Assembly: GCA_913058265.1 (NCBI GenBank)
Contig: CAJXPQ010000008.1
Location: 124,001 to 188,000, forward strand
Direction: 5' to 3'
Length of the DNA stretch: 64,000 nt
Origin: an uncultured Oligoflexia bacterium
GTDB taxonomy: Bacteria > Bdellovibrionota > Bacteriovoracia > Bacteriovoracales > Bacteriovoracaceae
The position numbers and the translations under genes were made by a program. Shown piece after piece: positions 1 to 8,486 of this stretch. Each line of letters opens with the position of its first letter. The stretch's first letter is position 1. The notes beneath the pieces were generated by a model, which was not told where the DNA came from, did no database searches, and saw only the letters and a list, made by a program, of their open reading frames with translations.

Positions 1-170
1 TTCGGTTATTTCATTTTTTAGAAACTTACCGACAAGGGAGAATTTGATCTTATGAAGCTTTTTCATCTACTGTATTAAACACTCATTTCAAATTTAAGGC
101 TATATAGCTCAATAATGAATGGATAGGGGTTATTCTTTTGATAAGTGAATTCTTTACAATCGTAATTCCA

Positions 171-278
171 CTACGTTTTCTTTTTCTTCTTATTCTTCTC
201 AGTATCTTTCGGCTTACCTATATCTAGAAAAAGCTTAGTACCGATAGCAAGTATCACTAGGACAATAGCTATCAGCAT
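171..278 (-). CDS. Possible 35-residue single-membrane-span micropeptide
   Basis: A short reading frame starts at ATG 278 and ends at TAG 171-173. It encodes a hydrophobic stretch of about 18 residues (MLIAIVLVILAIGTKLFLDI) followed by a lysine-rich tail ending in KKKKKT. A stop lies a few codons before the first possible upstream start, so this is not the end of a longer gene. There is no clear ribosome binding site. The inside-positive single-span layout is like many small bacterial membrane proteins, but nothing identifies a function. The rest of bases 1-335 shows no other gene that I can see. Confidence 0.25.
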   Translation of the reverse strand: MLIAIVLVILAIGTKLFLDIGKPKDTEKNKKKKKT

Positions 279-335
279 GAAGTTTGTTTGTGGATGGTGA
301 CTTAGATCACCTTGAAAGTGATTATAATCATTTTG

Positions 336-653
336 CTAGTGGGTTTTAATTTTAGGGCAAGGACCTTCTGCGGTTACCTTCACTTTATCACATCCGGCCT
401 GACAGCTACTCGGGTACGTCCTTCCGTTTTCGCCGCAAACTGGCTTCCACTCTTTAGTACAAATACACATATCATTTTCTTCAACAAAGCCAGAAGGTGC
501 GGCAGTCTCTGCATTGGCATTATTTAAAGCTTTTGCTTGCTCAATCGCTGCATTTGGATTGATTACTGTTGTCGCTGCTTTCTTGTTGGTTTCAGCATCA
601 TTATTACAACCAATGATTATTAGGGATAAAGTTATTAGTATAATCGATTTCAT
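336..653 (-). CDS. Kazal-domain lipoprotein (putative serine protease inhibitor)
   Basis: The start is taken at ATG 653, not further upstream, because GAGGTG lies just before it and the product then begins with a lipoprotein signal ending in the lipobox IIIGC. After an Ala/Asn-rich linker, the last 45 residues carry a cysteine-rich Kazal-type fold: C-x-C-TKEWKPVCGENGRTYPS-x-C-x3-C, ending EGPCP. Kazal domains are canonical inhibitors of serine proteases; the reactive-site loop lies around the second and third cysteines. The product should be anchored in the outer or inner membrane and face the periplasm or outside. The gene lies 7 bases downstream of glyA on the same strand, probably in one transcript. 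The domain call is good; the actual target protease is unknown. Confidence 0.8.
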   Translation of the reverse strand: MKSIILITLSLIIIGCNNDAETNKKAATTVINPNAAIEQAKALNNANAETAAPSGFVEENDMCICTKEWKPVCGENGRTYPSSCQAGCDKVKVTAEGPCPKIKTH

Positions 654-660
654 TTTCACC

Positions 661-1881
661 TCATTTATATACTGGATATTCACTACATAATTTTAAAACT
701 TCTGCTTTAACAGATTCTCTTTTTGATTCATCAGTAAGCGCTGTATGGATCCATCCAGCAAGTTGCTTCATATGATCTTCTTTTAGTCCTCGAGTTGTCA
801 TCGCTGGAGTTCCAAGTCTAATTCCAGAGGTAACAAAAGGAGAACGAGAGTCTTTAGGGATCATATTCTTATTACAAGTTAAATTTACGGATTCAAGTAT
901 CGCTTCTGCATCTTTTCCTGACATATTTACCGAATCAGTCTTAACTAAGACAAGGTGATTATCAGTACCGTTTGATACGAGATCAATACCTTTATCCATA
1001 AGTCCTTGAGCTAGTGCTTTTGCATTTTTTATAACTTGTTCTTGATAAGTTTTGAACTCTGGTTGCAGAGCTTCTTTAAATGCTACTGCCTTTGCTGCAA
1101 TAACATGTTCAAGTGGACCACCTTGAATACCAGGGAAGATATTTGAGTTTAATTTCTTACCCCATTCTTCAGTTGAGAGTATAATTCCACCTCTTGGACC
1201 CCTTAGTGTCTTATGAGTTGTACTAGTAACAAAGTCAGCAACTCCAACTGGGCTAGGGTGAACACCAGCAGCAACTAGTCCTGCAATATGTGCCATATCT
1301 ACCATGAAAAGAGCATCAACAGAGTCTGCGATCTCTTTCATTTTATTAAAGTCAATAACCTTAGAATAGGCGGAAGCTCCACCAACAATAAGCTTTGGCC
1401 TATGTTCTTTGGCGAGCTTTGCCATCACTTCATAATCGATTTCTTCAGTTTCTGGATTCAGTCCATATGAGACAAAGTTAAATAGCTTTCCAGAAAAATT
1501 AACAGGAGACCCGTGAGTCAAGTGACCACCTTCATCTAATGACATTCCAAGAACAGTGTCACCTGGCTTTAAGCAGGCAAAGTATACGGCCATATTTGCT
1601 TGAGAGCCAGAATGGGGTTGAACATTTGCATATTCAGCTCCAAAGAGTTCTTTTAGTCTATCTATCGCAAGCTGCTCGGATTGATCAACAAACTCGCAAC
1701 CACCATAGTACCTTTTAGTAGGATAACCTTCTGCATATTTATTTGTCAGACAACTTCCTTGAGTTTCCATAACCGCTTTTGAACAATAGTTCTCTGATGC
1801 GATAAGTTCCAGACCTTCTTCTTGTCTATTTTGTTCTAAGTTAATAATTTTAAAGACTTGTGGATCGGTAGTTTCAAGCAT
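661..1881 (-). CDS. glyA: Serine hydroxymethyltransferase
   Basis: This PLP enzyme interconverts serine and glycine while charging tetrahydrofolate with a one-carbon unit, in the cytoplasm. The 406-residue length is close to the usual 415-420. The active-site lysine is K224 in the family motif [13 protein letters not shown]. Other family blocks are visible: IASENY near residue 28, [14 protein letters not shown] at 48-61 and [12 protein letters not shown] near 195. The start at 1881 follows an AAGGAAGG ribosome binding site. The Kazal lipoprotein follows in the same direction. The gene upstream (2013) is divergent, so regulation probably lies in 1882-2012, where I see no convincing promoter or riboswitch. 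Confidence 0.97.
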   Translation of the reverse strand: MLETTDPQVFKIINLEQNRQEEGLELIASENYCSKAVMETQGSCLTNKYAEGYPTKRYYGGCEFVDQSEQLAIDRLKELFGAEYANVQPHSGSQANMAVYFACLKPGDTVLGMSLDEGGHLTHGSPVNFSGKLFNFVSYGLNPETEEIDYEVMAKLAKEHRPKLIVGGASAYSKVIDFNKMKEIADSVDALFMVDMAHIAGLVAAGVHPSPVGVADFVTSTTHKTLRGPRGGIILSTEEWGKKLNSNIFPGIQGGPLEHVIAAKAVAFKEALQPEFKTYQEQVIKNAKALAQGLMDKGIDLVSNGTDNHLVLVKTDSVNMSGKDAEAILESVNLTCNKNMIPKDSRSPFVTSGIRLGTPAMTTRGLKEDHMKQLAGWIHTALTDESKRESVKAEVLKLCSEYPVYK

Positions 1882-2012
1882 GGTGTACGCCTTCCTTGCA
1901 AAGAGGTTTATAGGGCTATGCTAGTGAATTTTTTACAATATGAGAAGAGTATTTGTGGCCGTTTTCTATTTGTATGTTATCTATGCTGCGAACCGCTATT
2001 TAGGAGTTATAC

Positions 2013-2426
2013 ATGAAATTATTCACTACTTTATTATTACTGGCCGGGTCATTAAGTGCAGTGGCTTATGATGCTCAAATTATTACTTCTACTACTAACG
2101 GGAAAGTGACAATTGGCTTTTCAGATTCGAGTTTTGACTATGCTCAGGATGCCACAAAACACGAAAAGAACTTCTGCTACACTGGAAGAATCACTGAAGT
2201 TTGTAAACAACTTGCATTTGATGCAAGTGTGATTACTGAGAGATACCTTCAAGGTGCGCATGACGATATAGAAATTAAAAGCTGTTCTATTACTGAAGAT
2301 ATGGACTCAGATGGTTACCATCCTGTATTTGGATCTGAGAGAGTTGTCACTACATACAGGCTAAGTGATGATTACGGATCAGATTTTGAAGTTACTAGAG
2401 AAATTAGAAAGTGTTCAAGCATTTAG
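2013..2426 (+). CDS. Secreted protein of unknown function
   Basis: A 137-residue protein with a typical signal peptide (MKLFTTLLLLAGSLSAVAYDAQ, likely cut after AVA). The mature part has four cysteines (residues ~52, 60, 89 and 134), which would form disulfides in the periplasm, and is rich in Asp, Glu and Thr. The gene stands alone, divergent from glyA and followed by an intrinsic terminator. I do not recognise a family. It has the look of the small lineage-specific exported proteins seen elsewhere in this window (4762, 62751). The start follows AGGAG at a good distance. Confidence 0.75.
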   Translation: MKLFTTLLLLAGSLSAVAYDAQIITSTTNGKVTIGFSDSSFDYAQDATKHEKNFCYTGRITEVCKQLAFDASVITERYLQGAHDDIEIKSCSITEDMDSDGYHPVFGSERVVTTYRLSDDYGSDFEVTREIRKCSSI

Positions 2427-2456
2427 TAAATTATAAATTAAACTAATACCAAACTC

Positions 2457-2491
2457 AGGCTTAACTCTTTCAGTAGTTTAAGCCTTTTTTT
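2457..2491 (+). terminator. Intrinsic terminator after the 2013 gene
   Basis: The stem AGGCTTAA (2457-2464) pairs with TTAAGCCT (2478-2485) across a 13-base loop and is followed by a T run. The right arm overlaps the last codons and stop of the minus-strand gene at 2478. In the opposite direction the hairpin would lack a T tract, so it serves mainly the plus strand. Confidence 0.7.
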
Positions 2492-2966
2492 GTATCTTTC
2501 CACTAGCTGAGATATGTATAGCGAAGTTAGCAGCTGATCCGAAGTAAGAGGAAATTTGCTCAGCGATTTCAGGTTTTGTTTCCTTCAGTTTATTTAGAAC
2601 AAGATTAACTTGAGCATATGAAATACCTTTCTCAAACTCATCTTCGACTGTAGAGATAATGGCCGCTTTATCTTCCTCAGTAAGGGTTAAGGCAGCAAGT
2701 TCAGCCTTACATTCTTTACTTATCGTATCATCAACATCTAACTCAGATTCAAATAGACTAAGCAAGTCCTCAGCAGATTTTTCACCCTCCGGCCAGTCAC
2801 CGTGATTTCTTTTTTCTTTTTCATTCTTTATGAAATTAGCTGTTTTTTGCTTTAAAGCATTTTTAAACTCTTCTTGGTGAAAATTAGCTTTAAAGTCTTT
2901 GTGCACTTCAAGTTTGGTCAGCTCATTAAAATAAATATCAATAAGTTCATCTTTTGAGTTACTCAT
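2478..2966 (-). CDS. Conserved acidic helical protein of unknown function, downstream of fabF
   Basis: A 162-residue cytoplasmic-looking protein without signal peptide or membrane span. It is highly charged and probably mostly helical, with many Glu/Lys pairs and a final stretch GSAANFAIHISASGKIQKK. The start has a good GGAGA ribosome binding site (minus strand, just upstream of 2966). It lies 29 bases downstream of fabF on the same strand and probably belongs to the acpP-fabF transcript, which hints at a link to lipid synthesis, but I recognise no family and propose no function. Confidence 0.65.
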   Translation of the reverse strand: MSNSKDELIDIYFNELTKLEVHKDFKANFHQEEFKNALKQKTANFIKNEKEKRNHGDWPEGEKSAEDLLSLFESELDVDDTISKECKAELAALTLTEEDKAAIISTVEDEFEKGISYAQVNLVLNKLKETKPEIAEQISSYFGSAANFAIHISASGKIQKKA

Positions 2967-2995
2967 ACCATTCTCCGAAATTTATTTTAACAGTA

Positions 2996-4240
2996 TTATT
3001 TACTATATTTTTTAAATATAGTCGTCGAGTTTGTTCCACCAAATCCAAAGGAATTATTTAAGGCATATATCATGTCTTTTTCAACGGCCCTGTTAGCGGT
3101 GTAGTTTAGATCACACTCAGGATCTTGATTCTCAAGATTGATTGTAGGAGGTATTACTCCCTCTATTAAAGCCTTAATACAAATAACAGACTCAAGTCCA
3201 CCTGCAGCACCAAGTAAATGACCATGCATTGATTTAGTCGAAGAGACAGTTAGTTTGTATGCGTGATCCCCAAATACGTTTTTAATCGCATTTGTTTCTG
3301 CAATATCTCCAAGAGGAGTTGAAGTTCCATGAGCATTAATATAGTCGATGTCTTCTGGTTTTATTCCAGCATCTCGTAAGGCTTGTTGCATACAAGGAAC
3401 AGTTCCTTCACCTTCTGGGTGAGGAGATGTTATATGGTAGGCATCTGCTGTGGCACCATGGCCGACAAGTTCGGCAAGGATATTTGCTCCACGAGCTTTA
3501 GCTTTTTCTAAATTTTCTAAAATGATTATTCCTGCACCTTCACCCATAACAAAACCATTTCTATCTTTATCGAATGGTCTAGAGGCTTCTGATGGTTTAT
3601 CGTTCCACTTTGATAATGCTTTCATTGATGAGAAGCCGGCCATCGATAAGTTTGTTAGAACCGCTTCAGACCCACCGGTAATAACAGCGTCTTGTCTACC
3701 AAGCATAATCTCATTTGCTGCAGCTCCAATGGCATGAGAAGCCGAAGCACAAGCTGAAGATGTTGCATAGTTCACACCCTTAAAACCATATTTCATTGAA
3801 ATCATTCCTGGCGCCATATTTGGGATAAACGCAGGAATAAAGAAGGGACTAATTCTTCTTGGACCTTTCTCATGTAAAGTAATTGCTGTCTTTTCTATCT
3901 CTGGTAAACCACCAAGACCAGTACCAAAAATAGAGCCAACCATTAATGGGTCATAAGCATTCTCTAGGTTGGCTTGTTTCATGGCCTCATCAGTACAATG
4001 AAGAGCAAAGTGAATAAAGCGATCGAATCTTTTTTGTTGTTTCTTGTCGAGAATATCTTCTGAGATTTCAAAATCTTTAACTTGGCCTGCAAACTGAACC
4101 GGCCAGTTCGTGAGGTCAACATTTTCCATCGTAGAGATCCCAGATTTTCCAGCGATTAAGTTTTTCCAAACTTCATCCATTGAATTTCCAAGACCACACA
4201 TTGCACCTATACCGGTGATAGCAACTCTGTTCGTTTCCAT
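2996..4240 (-). CDS. fabF: 3-oxoacyl-ACP synthase II
   Basis: This condensing enzyme of type II fatty acid synthesis extends acyl-ACP with malonyl-ACP, including the temperature-sensitive elongation of unsaturated chains. The 414-residue length is exactly that of the family. The catalytic triad is visible: nucleophile C164 (TSSACASASHA), H304 (NAHGTSTPLGD) and H341 (MHGHLLGAAGG). The gene follows acpP after about 60 bases that contain a stable hairpin. A FabF rather than FabB assignment rests on the acpP-fabF order, which is the classical arrangement. Confidence 0.96.
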   Translation of the reverse strand: METNRVAITGIGAMCGLGNSMDEVWKNLIAGKSGISTMENVDLTNWPVQFAGQVKDFEISEDILDKKQQKRFDRFIHFALHCTDEAMKQANLENAYDPLMVGSIFGTGLGGLPEIEKTAITLHEKGPRRISPFFIPAFIPNMAPGMISMKYGFKGVNYATSSACASASHAIGAAANEIMLGRQDAVITGGSEAVLTNLSMAGFSSMKALSKWNDKPSEASRPFDKDRNGFVMGEGAGIIILENLEKAKARGANILAELVGHGATADAYHITSPHPEGEGTVPCMQQALRDAGIKPEDIDYINAHGTSTPLGDIAETNAIKNVFGDHAYKLTVSSTKSMHGHLLGAAGGLESVICIKALIEGVIPPTINLENQDPECDLNYTANRAVEKDMIYALNNSFGFGGTNSTTIFKKYSK

Positions 4241-4256
4241 TTCTAAACCCTACAAA

Positions 4257-4281
4257 TAACAAAGGCCACCCGTAGGTGGCC
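4257..4281 (-). terminator. UACG-loop hairpin between acpP and fabF (attenuator or partial terminator)
   Basis: On the minus strand the arms GGCCACC and GGGTGGCC close a C(UACG)G tetraloop, a very stable RNA loop of the UNCG class. The hairpin is followed by TTTGTTATTT, a weak U tract. It lies just upstream of the fabF ribosome binding site. It could cut transcription partially so that acpP mRNA exceeds fabF mRNA, which matches the known high cellular demand for ACP, or protect the acpP 3' end. Confidence 0.6.
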
Positions 4282-4303
4282 TAGTAAAAACAAAAATTAT
4301 AAA

Positions 4304-4537
4304 TTAGTTAGCGTTATTTTTTAAGTAAACAGTAACATCATTAATAGTTTTAAGATCTTCAGTTTTTTCTTCTGGGATCTCAACTCCAAACTCTTCTTCC
4401 ATCTTCATCATCATTTCGACCATGTCTAAAGAATCTAAGTTTAAATCGTCTACGAATGAAGTTGTAGCACTGATATTTGCTGCTTCAACATTTGCTGCTT
4501 CACTTACTATTGCAATGACTTTATTTTGCATTTCCAT
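4304..4537 (-). CDS. acpP: Acyl carrier protein
   Basis: A 77-residue acidic protein carrying the 4'-phosphopantetheine attachment serine S36 in the motif DLNLDSLDMVEMMMKMEEEF. It shuttles acyl chains between the Fab enzymes in the cytoplasm. The start has a perfect GGAGG five bases upstream. A good sigma-70 promoter lies directly upstream (4565-4594), so acpP and fabF have their own transcript although the fabH-fabD-fabG genes are just beyond a small opposite-strand gene. Confidence 0.97.
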   Translation of the reverse strand: MEMQNKVIAIVSEAANVEAANISATTSFVDDLNLDSLDMVEMMMKMEEEFGVEIPEEKTEDLKTINDVTVYLKNNAN

Positions 4538-4564
4538 TATGTCCTCCGGATAAAAATTAATCGT

Positions 4565-4594
4565 ATTGTATTTAATTCATTAAAGCACCGTCAA
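4565..4594 (-). promoter_or_regulatory. Predicted sigma-70 promoter of acpP-fabF
   Basis: On the minus strand, a -35 box TTGACG (4589-4594) and a -10 box TACAAT (4565-4570) are separated by 18 bases. The -10 lies about 27 bases before the acpP start codon. Each box differs from consensus by one base. Confidence 0.65.
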
Positions 4595-4761
4595 CCATAT
4601 TTATCTTAACATTTGTAAAAATTACCGATATTTAGCCCCTTTTATGGTAAATAGTAGCTTTTTGATCTACGCGTAATATTAAATAGTTAACAATAGTTAA
4701 TAAAAACTCTCAGCTAAGGCTTTTACCCATAATCTCCGATATTAAAACTAGGAGAATTCGT

Positions 4762-5346
4762 ATGAAAAAGTTATCACTAATTTTAGGTCTATTGCTAAGT
4801 CTTAACGTCTTCGCTGGAAAATGTATTTTCGATAAAAAAGGAATGGGACAAGACGATCCAAACGGAGATCTAAGTGAAATATCAGACTTATTGGAAGAGA
4901 GTAATCCAAGTTGTGATTTTCCGAATAAAGAGCAATGTGAAGCCTATCAAATGACAAATCTTTTTAATATGGAAGTCAGTCCATGCTTATGGAAAGAATC
5001 TAAAGTAGGGCAAGCCACTTCTACAGCAAAGTGTGGATCTAGCAACTCTGACCAATCTAAATGTATGTCTTATCCTCTAGAGTGTAGAAGTATCGGTAAA
5101 GGTAAAATTTCTTGTAAAAATGGTAATAGATATAAACTGATCAAAGAGCTGAGTGCAAAAGATTTCTCAGGCCTAGTTGACCAGTTAGAAAATCTAAATA
5201 GAGGTGAGAGAAGTGATAGACACTATTGGCCTGATCCGTCATTAGGATCAGAGCAAGACTATGAGGACCGCTATCGAGGTCGTATAGATGCTAACGAACC
5301 ACAATCTACCGATGAAGTTGAAAGTGGCGCTGTTCCTTATAATTAA
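4762..5346 (+). CDS. Cysteine-rich secreted protein of unknown function
   Basis: A 194-residue protein with a clear signal peptide (MKKLSLILGLLLSLNVFAGK, cut after FAG or VFA) and about ten cysteines in the first 120 residues of the mature part, suggesting a disulfide-stabilised fold. The C-terminal 50 residues are polar and probably disordered. The start follows GGAGAATTC. It sits on the opposite strand inside an otherwise continuous fab cluster, and its stop codon overlaps the fabG stop by 3 bases (5344-5345 shared). No family recognised. Confidence 0.75.
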   Translation: MKKLSLILGLLLSLNVFAGKCIFDKKGMGQDDPNGDLSEISDLLEESNPSCDFPNKEQCEAYQMTNLFNMEVSPCLWKESKVGQATSTAKCGSSNSDQSKCMSYPLECRSIGKGKISCKNGNRYKLIKELSAKDFSGLVDQLENLNRGERSDRHYWPDPSLGSEQDYEDRYRGRIDANEPQSTDEVESGAVPYN

Positions 5347-6098
5347 ATATACAATCCACCATCAACTTTGATGGTTTCACCGGTAATATATTTCGAAGCA
5401 TTACTTAAAAGAAATAAAGTTACATTGGCAACGTCTTCAGTAGAGCCGTAGTCTCCAAGAGGTATAGCTTGCATATATGCTTCTTTGGCTTTTTCTTCTA
5501 ATCCCTCTGTCATCTCTGTAGCAATAAAGCCAGGACAAACAGCATTAGATCTAAATTTCCTAGAAGCTAATTCTTTTGCATATGATTTAGTATATCCAAT
5601 CATGCCTGCTTTAGACGCAGCGTAAACTGTTTGTGCAGTATTACCCATAAGTCCTACAACAGAACTCATATTAACTATAGATACATCTTTTGCTTTTAAA
5701 AATTGGCGAGTTAAATGATTCGTTAGAACCATTGCCGATTTTAGATTTGTATCAAGAATATTTTGGATATCGTCAGGCTTCACTCTTAAACATAATTGAT
5801 CTTTCGAGATCCCAGCATTATTTACAAGTCCTGAAATAGGACCATTTTCTTTAACAAAGGCGTCTAGGTTTGATTTCATGGCATCATAGTCATTAATATC
5901 AAACTGAACAGCTGAGACTTTACTGGCACCCATGGATGCAAAGTGTTCTTTAAGCTCATTGGCTTTTTGTTCATCACCTCTATAATTGAAGACAACATGT
6001 GCTTTTTGTTTTGCTAAGGCTTCACAGATTGCTTTTCCAATTCCGCGACTAGCTCCTGTCACTAAGACTGTTTTATTTTCTAGGTCATTATAGATCAT
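5343..6098 (-). CDS. fabG: 3-oxoacyl-ACP reductase
   Basis: A short-chain dehydrogenase that reduces 3-oxoacyl-ACP with NADPH, the second step of each fatty-acid elongation round. The cofactor loop TGASRGIG lies at residues 14-21, NNAG near 93, and the catalytic Ser146, Tyr159 and Lys163 are in order (YAASK). The C-terminal block GETIKVDGG is typical. Length 251 is normal. Its ATG overlaps the fabD stop in an ATGA arrangement, indicating translational coupling within fabH-fabD-fabG. Confidence 0.95.
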   Translation of the reverse strand: MIYNDLENKTVLVTGASRGIGKAICEALAKQKAHVVFNYRGDEQKANELKEHFASMGASKVSAVQFDINDYDAMKSNLDAFVKENGPISGLVNNAGISKDQLCLRVKPDDIQNILDTNLKSAMVLTNHLTRQFLKAKDVSIVNMSSVVGLMGNTAQTVYAASKAGMIGYTKSYAKELASRKFRSNAVCPGFIATEMTEGLEEKAKEAYMQAIPLGDYGSTEDVANVTLFLLSNASKYITGETIKVDGGLYI

Positions 6099-7039
6099 GC
6101 TAAGAACTCCTCTAAACCAGCAAATGATAGATCGCTGTCCAGTGTGTATGTTTTAAATGTTTTATTTATTCTTTTGTTTAAACCCGAAAGTACTTTTCCA
6201 GGACCGACTTCAATACAGATCGTCTCATCAGGTAGTGTTTGCATACTTTGCGTCCATAAGACTGATCCACAAACTTGATCAATGAGATTCGACTTAATTG
6301 TTTCACCATCGGTGATATATTCTGTTGCATCTATATTGGCGATATAAGGAGTTGAGTTCACGGCCATAGGAACGTTCTTTAGAAATGAGGCTAATTTTTC
6401 TTCGGCTGGCTTCATTAAGCTTGAATGAAAAGGAGCTGATACAGGTAATTCTTTTGCCATCTGCTTACCTTCAAAATTTTCTTTAAGCCAAGCTATTGCT
6501 TTTTCACAAGCAGCTGCATGACCAGAAATTACCACTTGAGTAGGGTCATTAAAGTTTGCACACATAACTTGCTCACTATCATCACTAACTGCACTACAAG
6601 CCTGAGCTACGATTTCTCCAGGCACTCTAAGAATTGCATACATGGCACCTTTTCCAGCTGGAACAGCTTCTTGCATATATTTCCCTCGAAGATTGACGGC
6701 CTTTACTGCATCCTCAAAGCGAAGAGCACCAGAAGCGACTAGAGCTGAGTATTCACCTACTGAATGGCCAAGCACTCGTTCTACTTCAATCCCTTTTTTA
6801 TCTAGAATCGTTTTAAGCTTTTCATAAAGAGCGACAGAGTGAGTAACAATTGCAGGCTGAGTAAACTCAGTAAGCTTGAGTTTTTCTTCTGGGCCTTCAT
6901 GACAAAGGTTTGAAATTGAAAAGTCTAATGCCTGGTCAGCCTGATTAAAGATAGCGCTACACTCTGGGTACTCGAGAACTTTATCTCCCATTCCAACGTA
7001 TTGCGATCCCTGTCCGGGAAAAATTAAAGTAACTTTCAT
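6095..7039 (-). CDS. fabD: Malonyl-CoA:ACP transacylase
   Basis: This enzyme moves malonate from CoA to ACP to supply the elongation substrate. The N-terminal PGQGSQYVGMG block and the catalytic serine S93 in GHSVGEYSAL are visible, with the partner histidine in the SAPFHSSLM block further on. The 314-residue length is standard. It lies 9 bases after fabH and overlaps fabG by 4 bases, so it belongs to the fabH-fabD-fabG unit. Confidence 0.96.
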   Translation of the reverse strand: MKVTLIFPGQGSQYVGMGDKVLEYPECSAIFNQADQALDFSISNLCHEGPEEKLKLTEFTQPAIVTHSVALYEKLKTILDKKGIEVERVLGHSVGEYSALVASGALRFEDAVKAVNLRGKYMQEAVPAGKGAMYAILRVPGEIVAQACSAVSDDSEQVMCANFNDPTQVVISGHAAACEKAIAWLKENFEGKQMAKELPVSAPFHSSLMKPAEEKLASFLKNVPMAVNSTPYIANIDATEYITDGETIKSNLIDQVCGSVLWTQSMQTLPDETICIEVGPGKVLSGLNKRINKTFKTYTLDSDLSFAGLEEFLA

Positions 7040-7048
7040 TATTATCTC

Positions 7049-8050
7049 CTAGAATTTAAGAAGGGTCGCACCCGAAGTAAGACCAGCGCCGAAGGCTGCA
7101 AATAAAACTGTCTGTCCTCTTTTAATTCTTCCATCAGTTACAGCTTCATGAAGAGCTGCAGGAATTGAGGCGGAAGAAGTATTGGCATACAACTCTACAT
7201 TAATAATAACTTTTTCTTCAGGACACTTTAAAAGTTTTCCTGTGGTTTCTATTATTCTTAAATTTGCTTGATGAGGTATAAACCAATCAACATCATCAAT
7301 GGTCATATTATTTCTTTCTAATAGTGTGGCACAGTGTGATGACATAGTTTTAACCGCATTTTTGAAAACGACCTGTCCATCCATTGACATCCATTGAGCA
7401 TCTTCGTCTAGAACATCTTGTCTCACAGGTCTTTTAGAACCACCTGCCGGAAGTATTAGAGAATCCTTTTTTGTGGAATCACTTGTAAGTATAGAATCTA
7501 AAATTTGTGATGAGTCTCCATCTTGCGCTCTTTGCAGAACGACTGCTCCCGAGCCATCACCAAAAAGAACACATGTATTTCTGTCGCTCCAATTATTAAA
7601 CTGTGAAGCCATCTCTGTTCCACATAATAAAATATTTTTATAAATACCAGTTTGAATTAAACTGTTCGCCATTGTTAGACCGTAAACCCAACCAGTACAA
7701 GCAGCATTTATATCTAATGCTCCACATTTATTTGTAATGCCAAGCCTTTCTTGCAAGCAACTTGCAGAGTTAGGAAACATCATATCAGGTAGGGTACAAG
7801 AAAATAAAATAAGATCTATATCATTTACTTCGATTCCAGCATTCTTAATAGCAATTTTTGCGGCCCTCTCGGCCATACCACTTGGAAATTCTTCTTTTTC
7901 AATACTTCCAACTCTTCTCTCTTTTATACCAGTTCTTTGAACTATCCATTCATCACTTGTATCAACCGTCTCTGAAAGTTCAGCGTTAGTCATGATTCTT
8001 TCTGGGTGATATTTCCCAGTACCAGCTATTTTAGTTTTGAATAATTCCAT
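7049..8050 (-). CDS. fabH: 3-oxoacyl-ACP synthase III
   Basis: This enzyme starts fatty acid synthesis by condensing an acyl-CoA primer with malonyl-ACP. The active cysteine is C118 in DINAACTGWVYGL. The histidine and asparagine of the catalytic triad lie in IPHQANLRI and ELYANTSSASIPAAL. Length 333 is slightly above the usual 317-330. It is the first gene after a strong hairpin that separates it from rpmF, so its transcription either reads through that terminator or starts in the 100-base gap. plsX, which usually lies between rpmF and fabH, is missing. Confidence 0.96.
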   Translation of the reverse strand: MELFKTKIAGTGKYHPERIMTNAELSETVDTSDEWIVQRTGIKERRVGSIEKEEFPSGMAERAAKIAIKNAGIEVNDIDLILFSCTLPDMMFPNSASCLQERLGITNKCGALDINAACTGWVYGLTMANSLIQTGIYKNILLCGTEMASQFNNWSDRNTCVLFGDGSGAVVLQRAQDGDSSQILDSILTSDSTKKDSLILPAGGSKRPVRQDVLDEDAQWMSMDGQVVFKNAVKTMSSHCATLLERNNMTIDDVDWFIPHQANLRIIETTGKLLKCPEEKVIINVELYANTSSASIPAALHEAVTDGRIKRGQTVLFAAFGAGLTSGATLLKF

Positions 8051-8071
8051 CTCAATCCCTTTTAAATAATA

Positions 8072-8116
8072 TAAAAAAAAATGCCTTCAAATCACAGTGT
8101 AATTTGAAGGCATTTT
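8072..8116 (-). terminator. Strong hairpin terminator between rpmF and fabH
   Basis: On the minus strand a 12-base perfect stem, ATGCCTTCAAAT with ATTTGAAGGCAT, encloses a 9-base loop and is followed by eight or more Ts. It is the strongest intrinsic terminator in the first 10 kb. It separates the ribosomal-protein gene rpmF from fabH, which are co-transcribed in many bacteria. Confidence 0.8.
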
Positions 8117-8164
8117 TAGATATTCTATTCTTTTGTTTAAGCTTTAGTCAAACCAGAAAAGCTC

Positions 8165-8377
8165 TTAAGCGTTAGCTTCAGGTGCTTCTTCTTTAACTTT
8201 GATATCAAAGACTTGCTTACCTTTGTAAGTTCCACAGCTTGCACAAGCCGTACTAGGCATAGTCAAATCTCCACAATTAGGGCAACTCATAGGATGCTTT
8301 CTATATAGTTTGTGATGTTGACCTGCTCTTCTTAAACCTTTTCTCGATACAGATGTTTTCTTCTTAGGAACAGCCAT
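8165..8377 (-). CDS. rpmF: 50S ribosomal protein L32
   Basis: The start is set at ATG 8377 (MAVPKKKTS) because GGAG lies eight bases before it and all L32 proteins begin this way; an upstream in-frame ATG is unlikely. The 70-residue product has the basic N-terminus, the SRKGLRRAGQHH block and a zinc ribbon of four cysteines, CPNCG and CASCG, so it is the zinc-binding (C+) form. It follows the DUF177 gene, the usual partner in rpmF operons. Confidence 0.95.
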   Translation of the reverse strand: MAVPKKKTSVSRKGLRRAGQHHKLYRKHPMSCPNCGDLTMPSTACASCGTYKGKQVFDIKVKEEAPEANA

Positions 8378-8486
8378 TTTATACTCCAATTATTCATTTA
8401 AAATTTATAAATCTCTTATTTAAAGAGTGTAAGTTGTAATATACTTTGACTATGTTGCCAACAGTTATTTTAGTAAAAAATAATTC

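Noticed and set aside
1882-2012. A glycine-type riboswitch in front of glyA
   Set aside because: The 130 bases are too short and AT-rich and show no glycine-aptamer helices.
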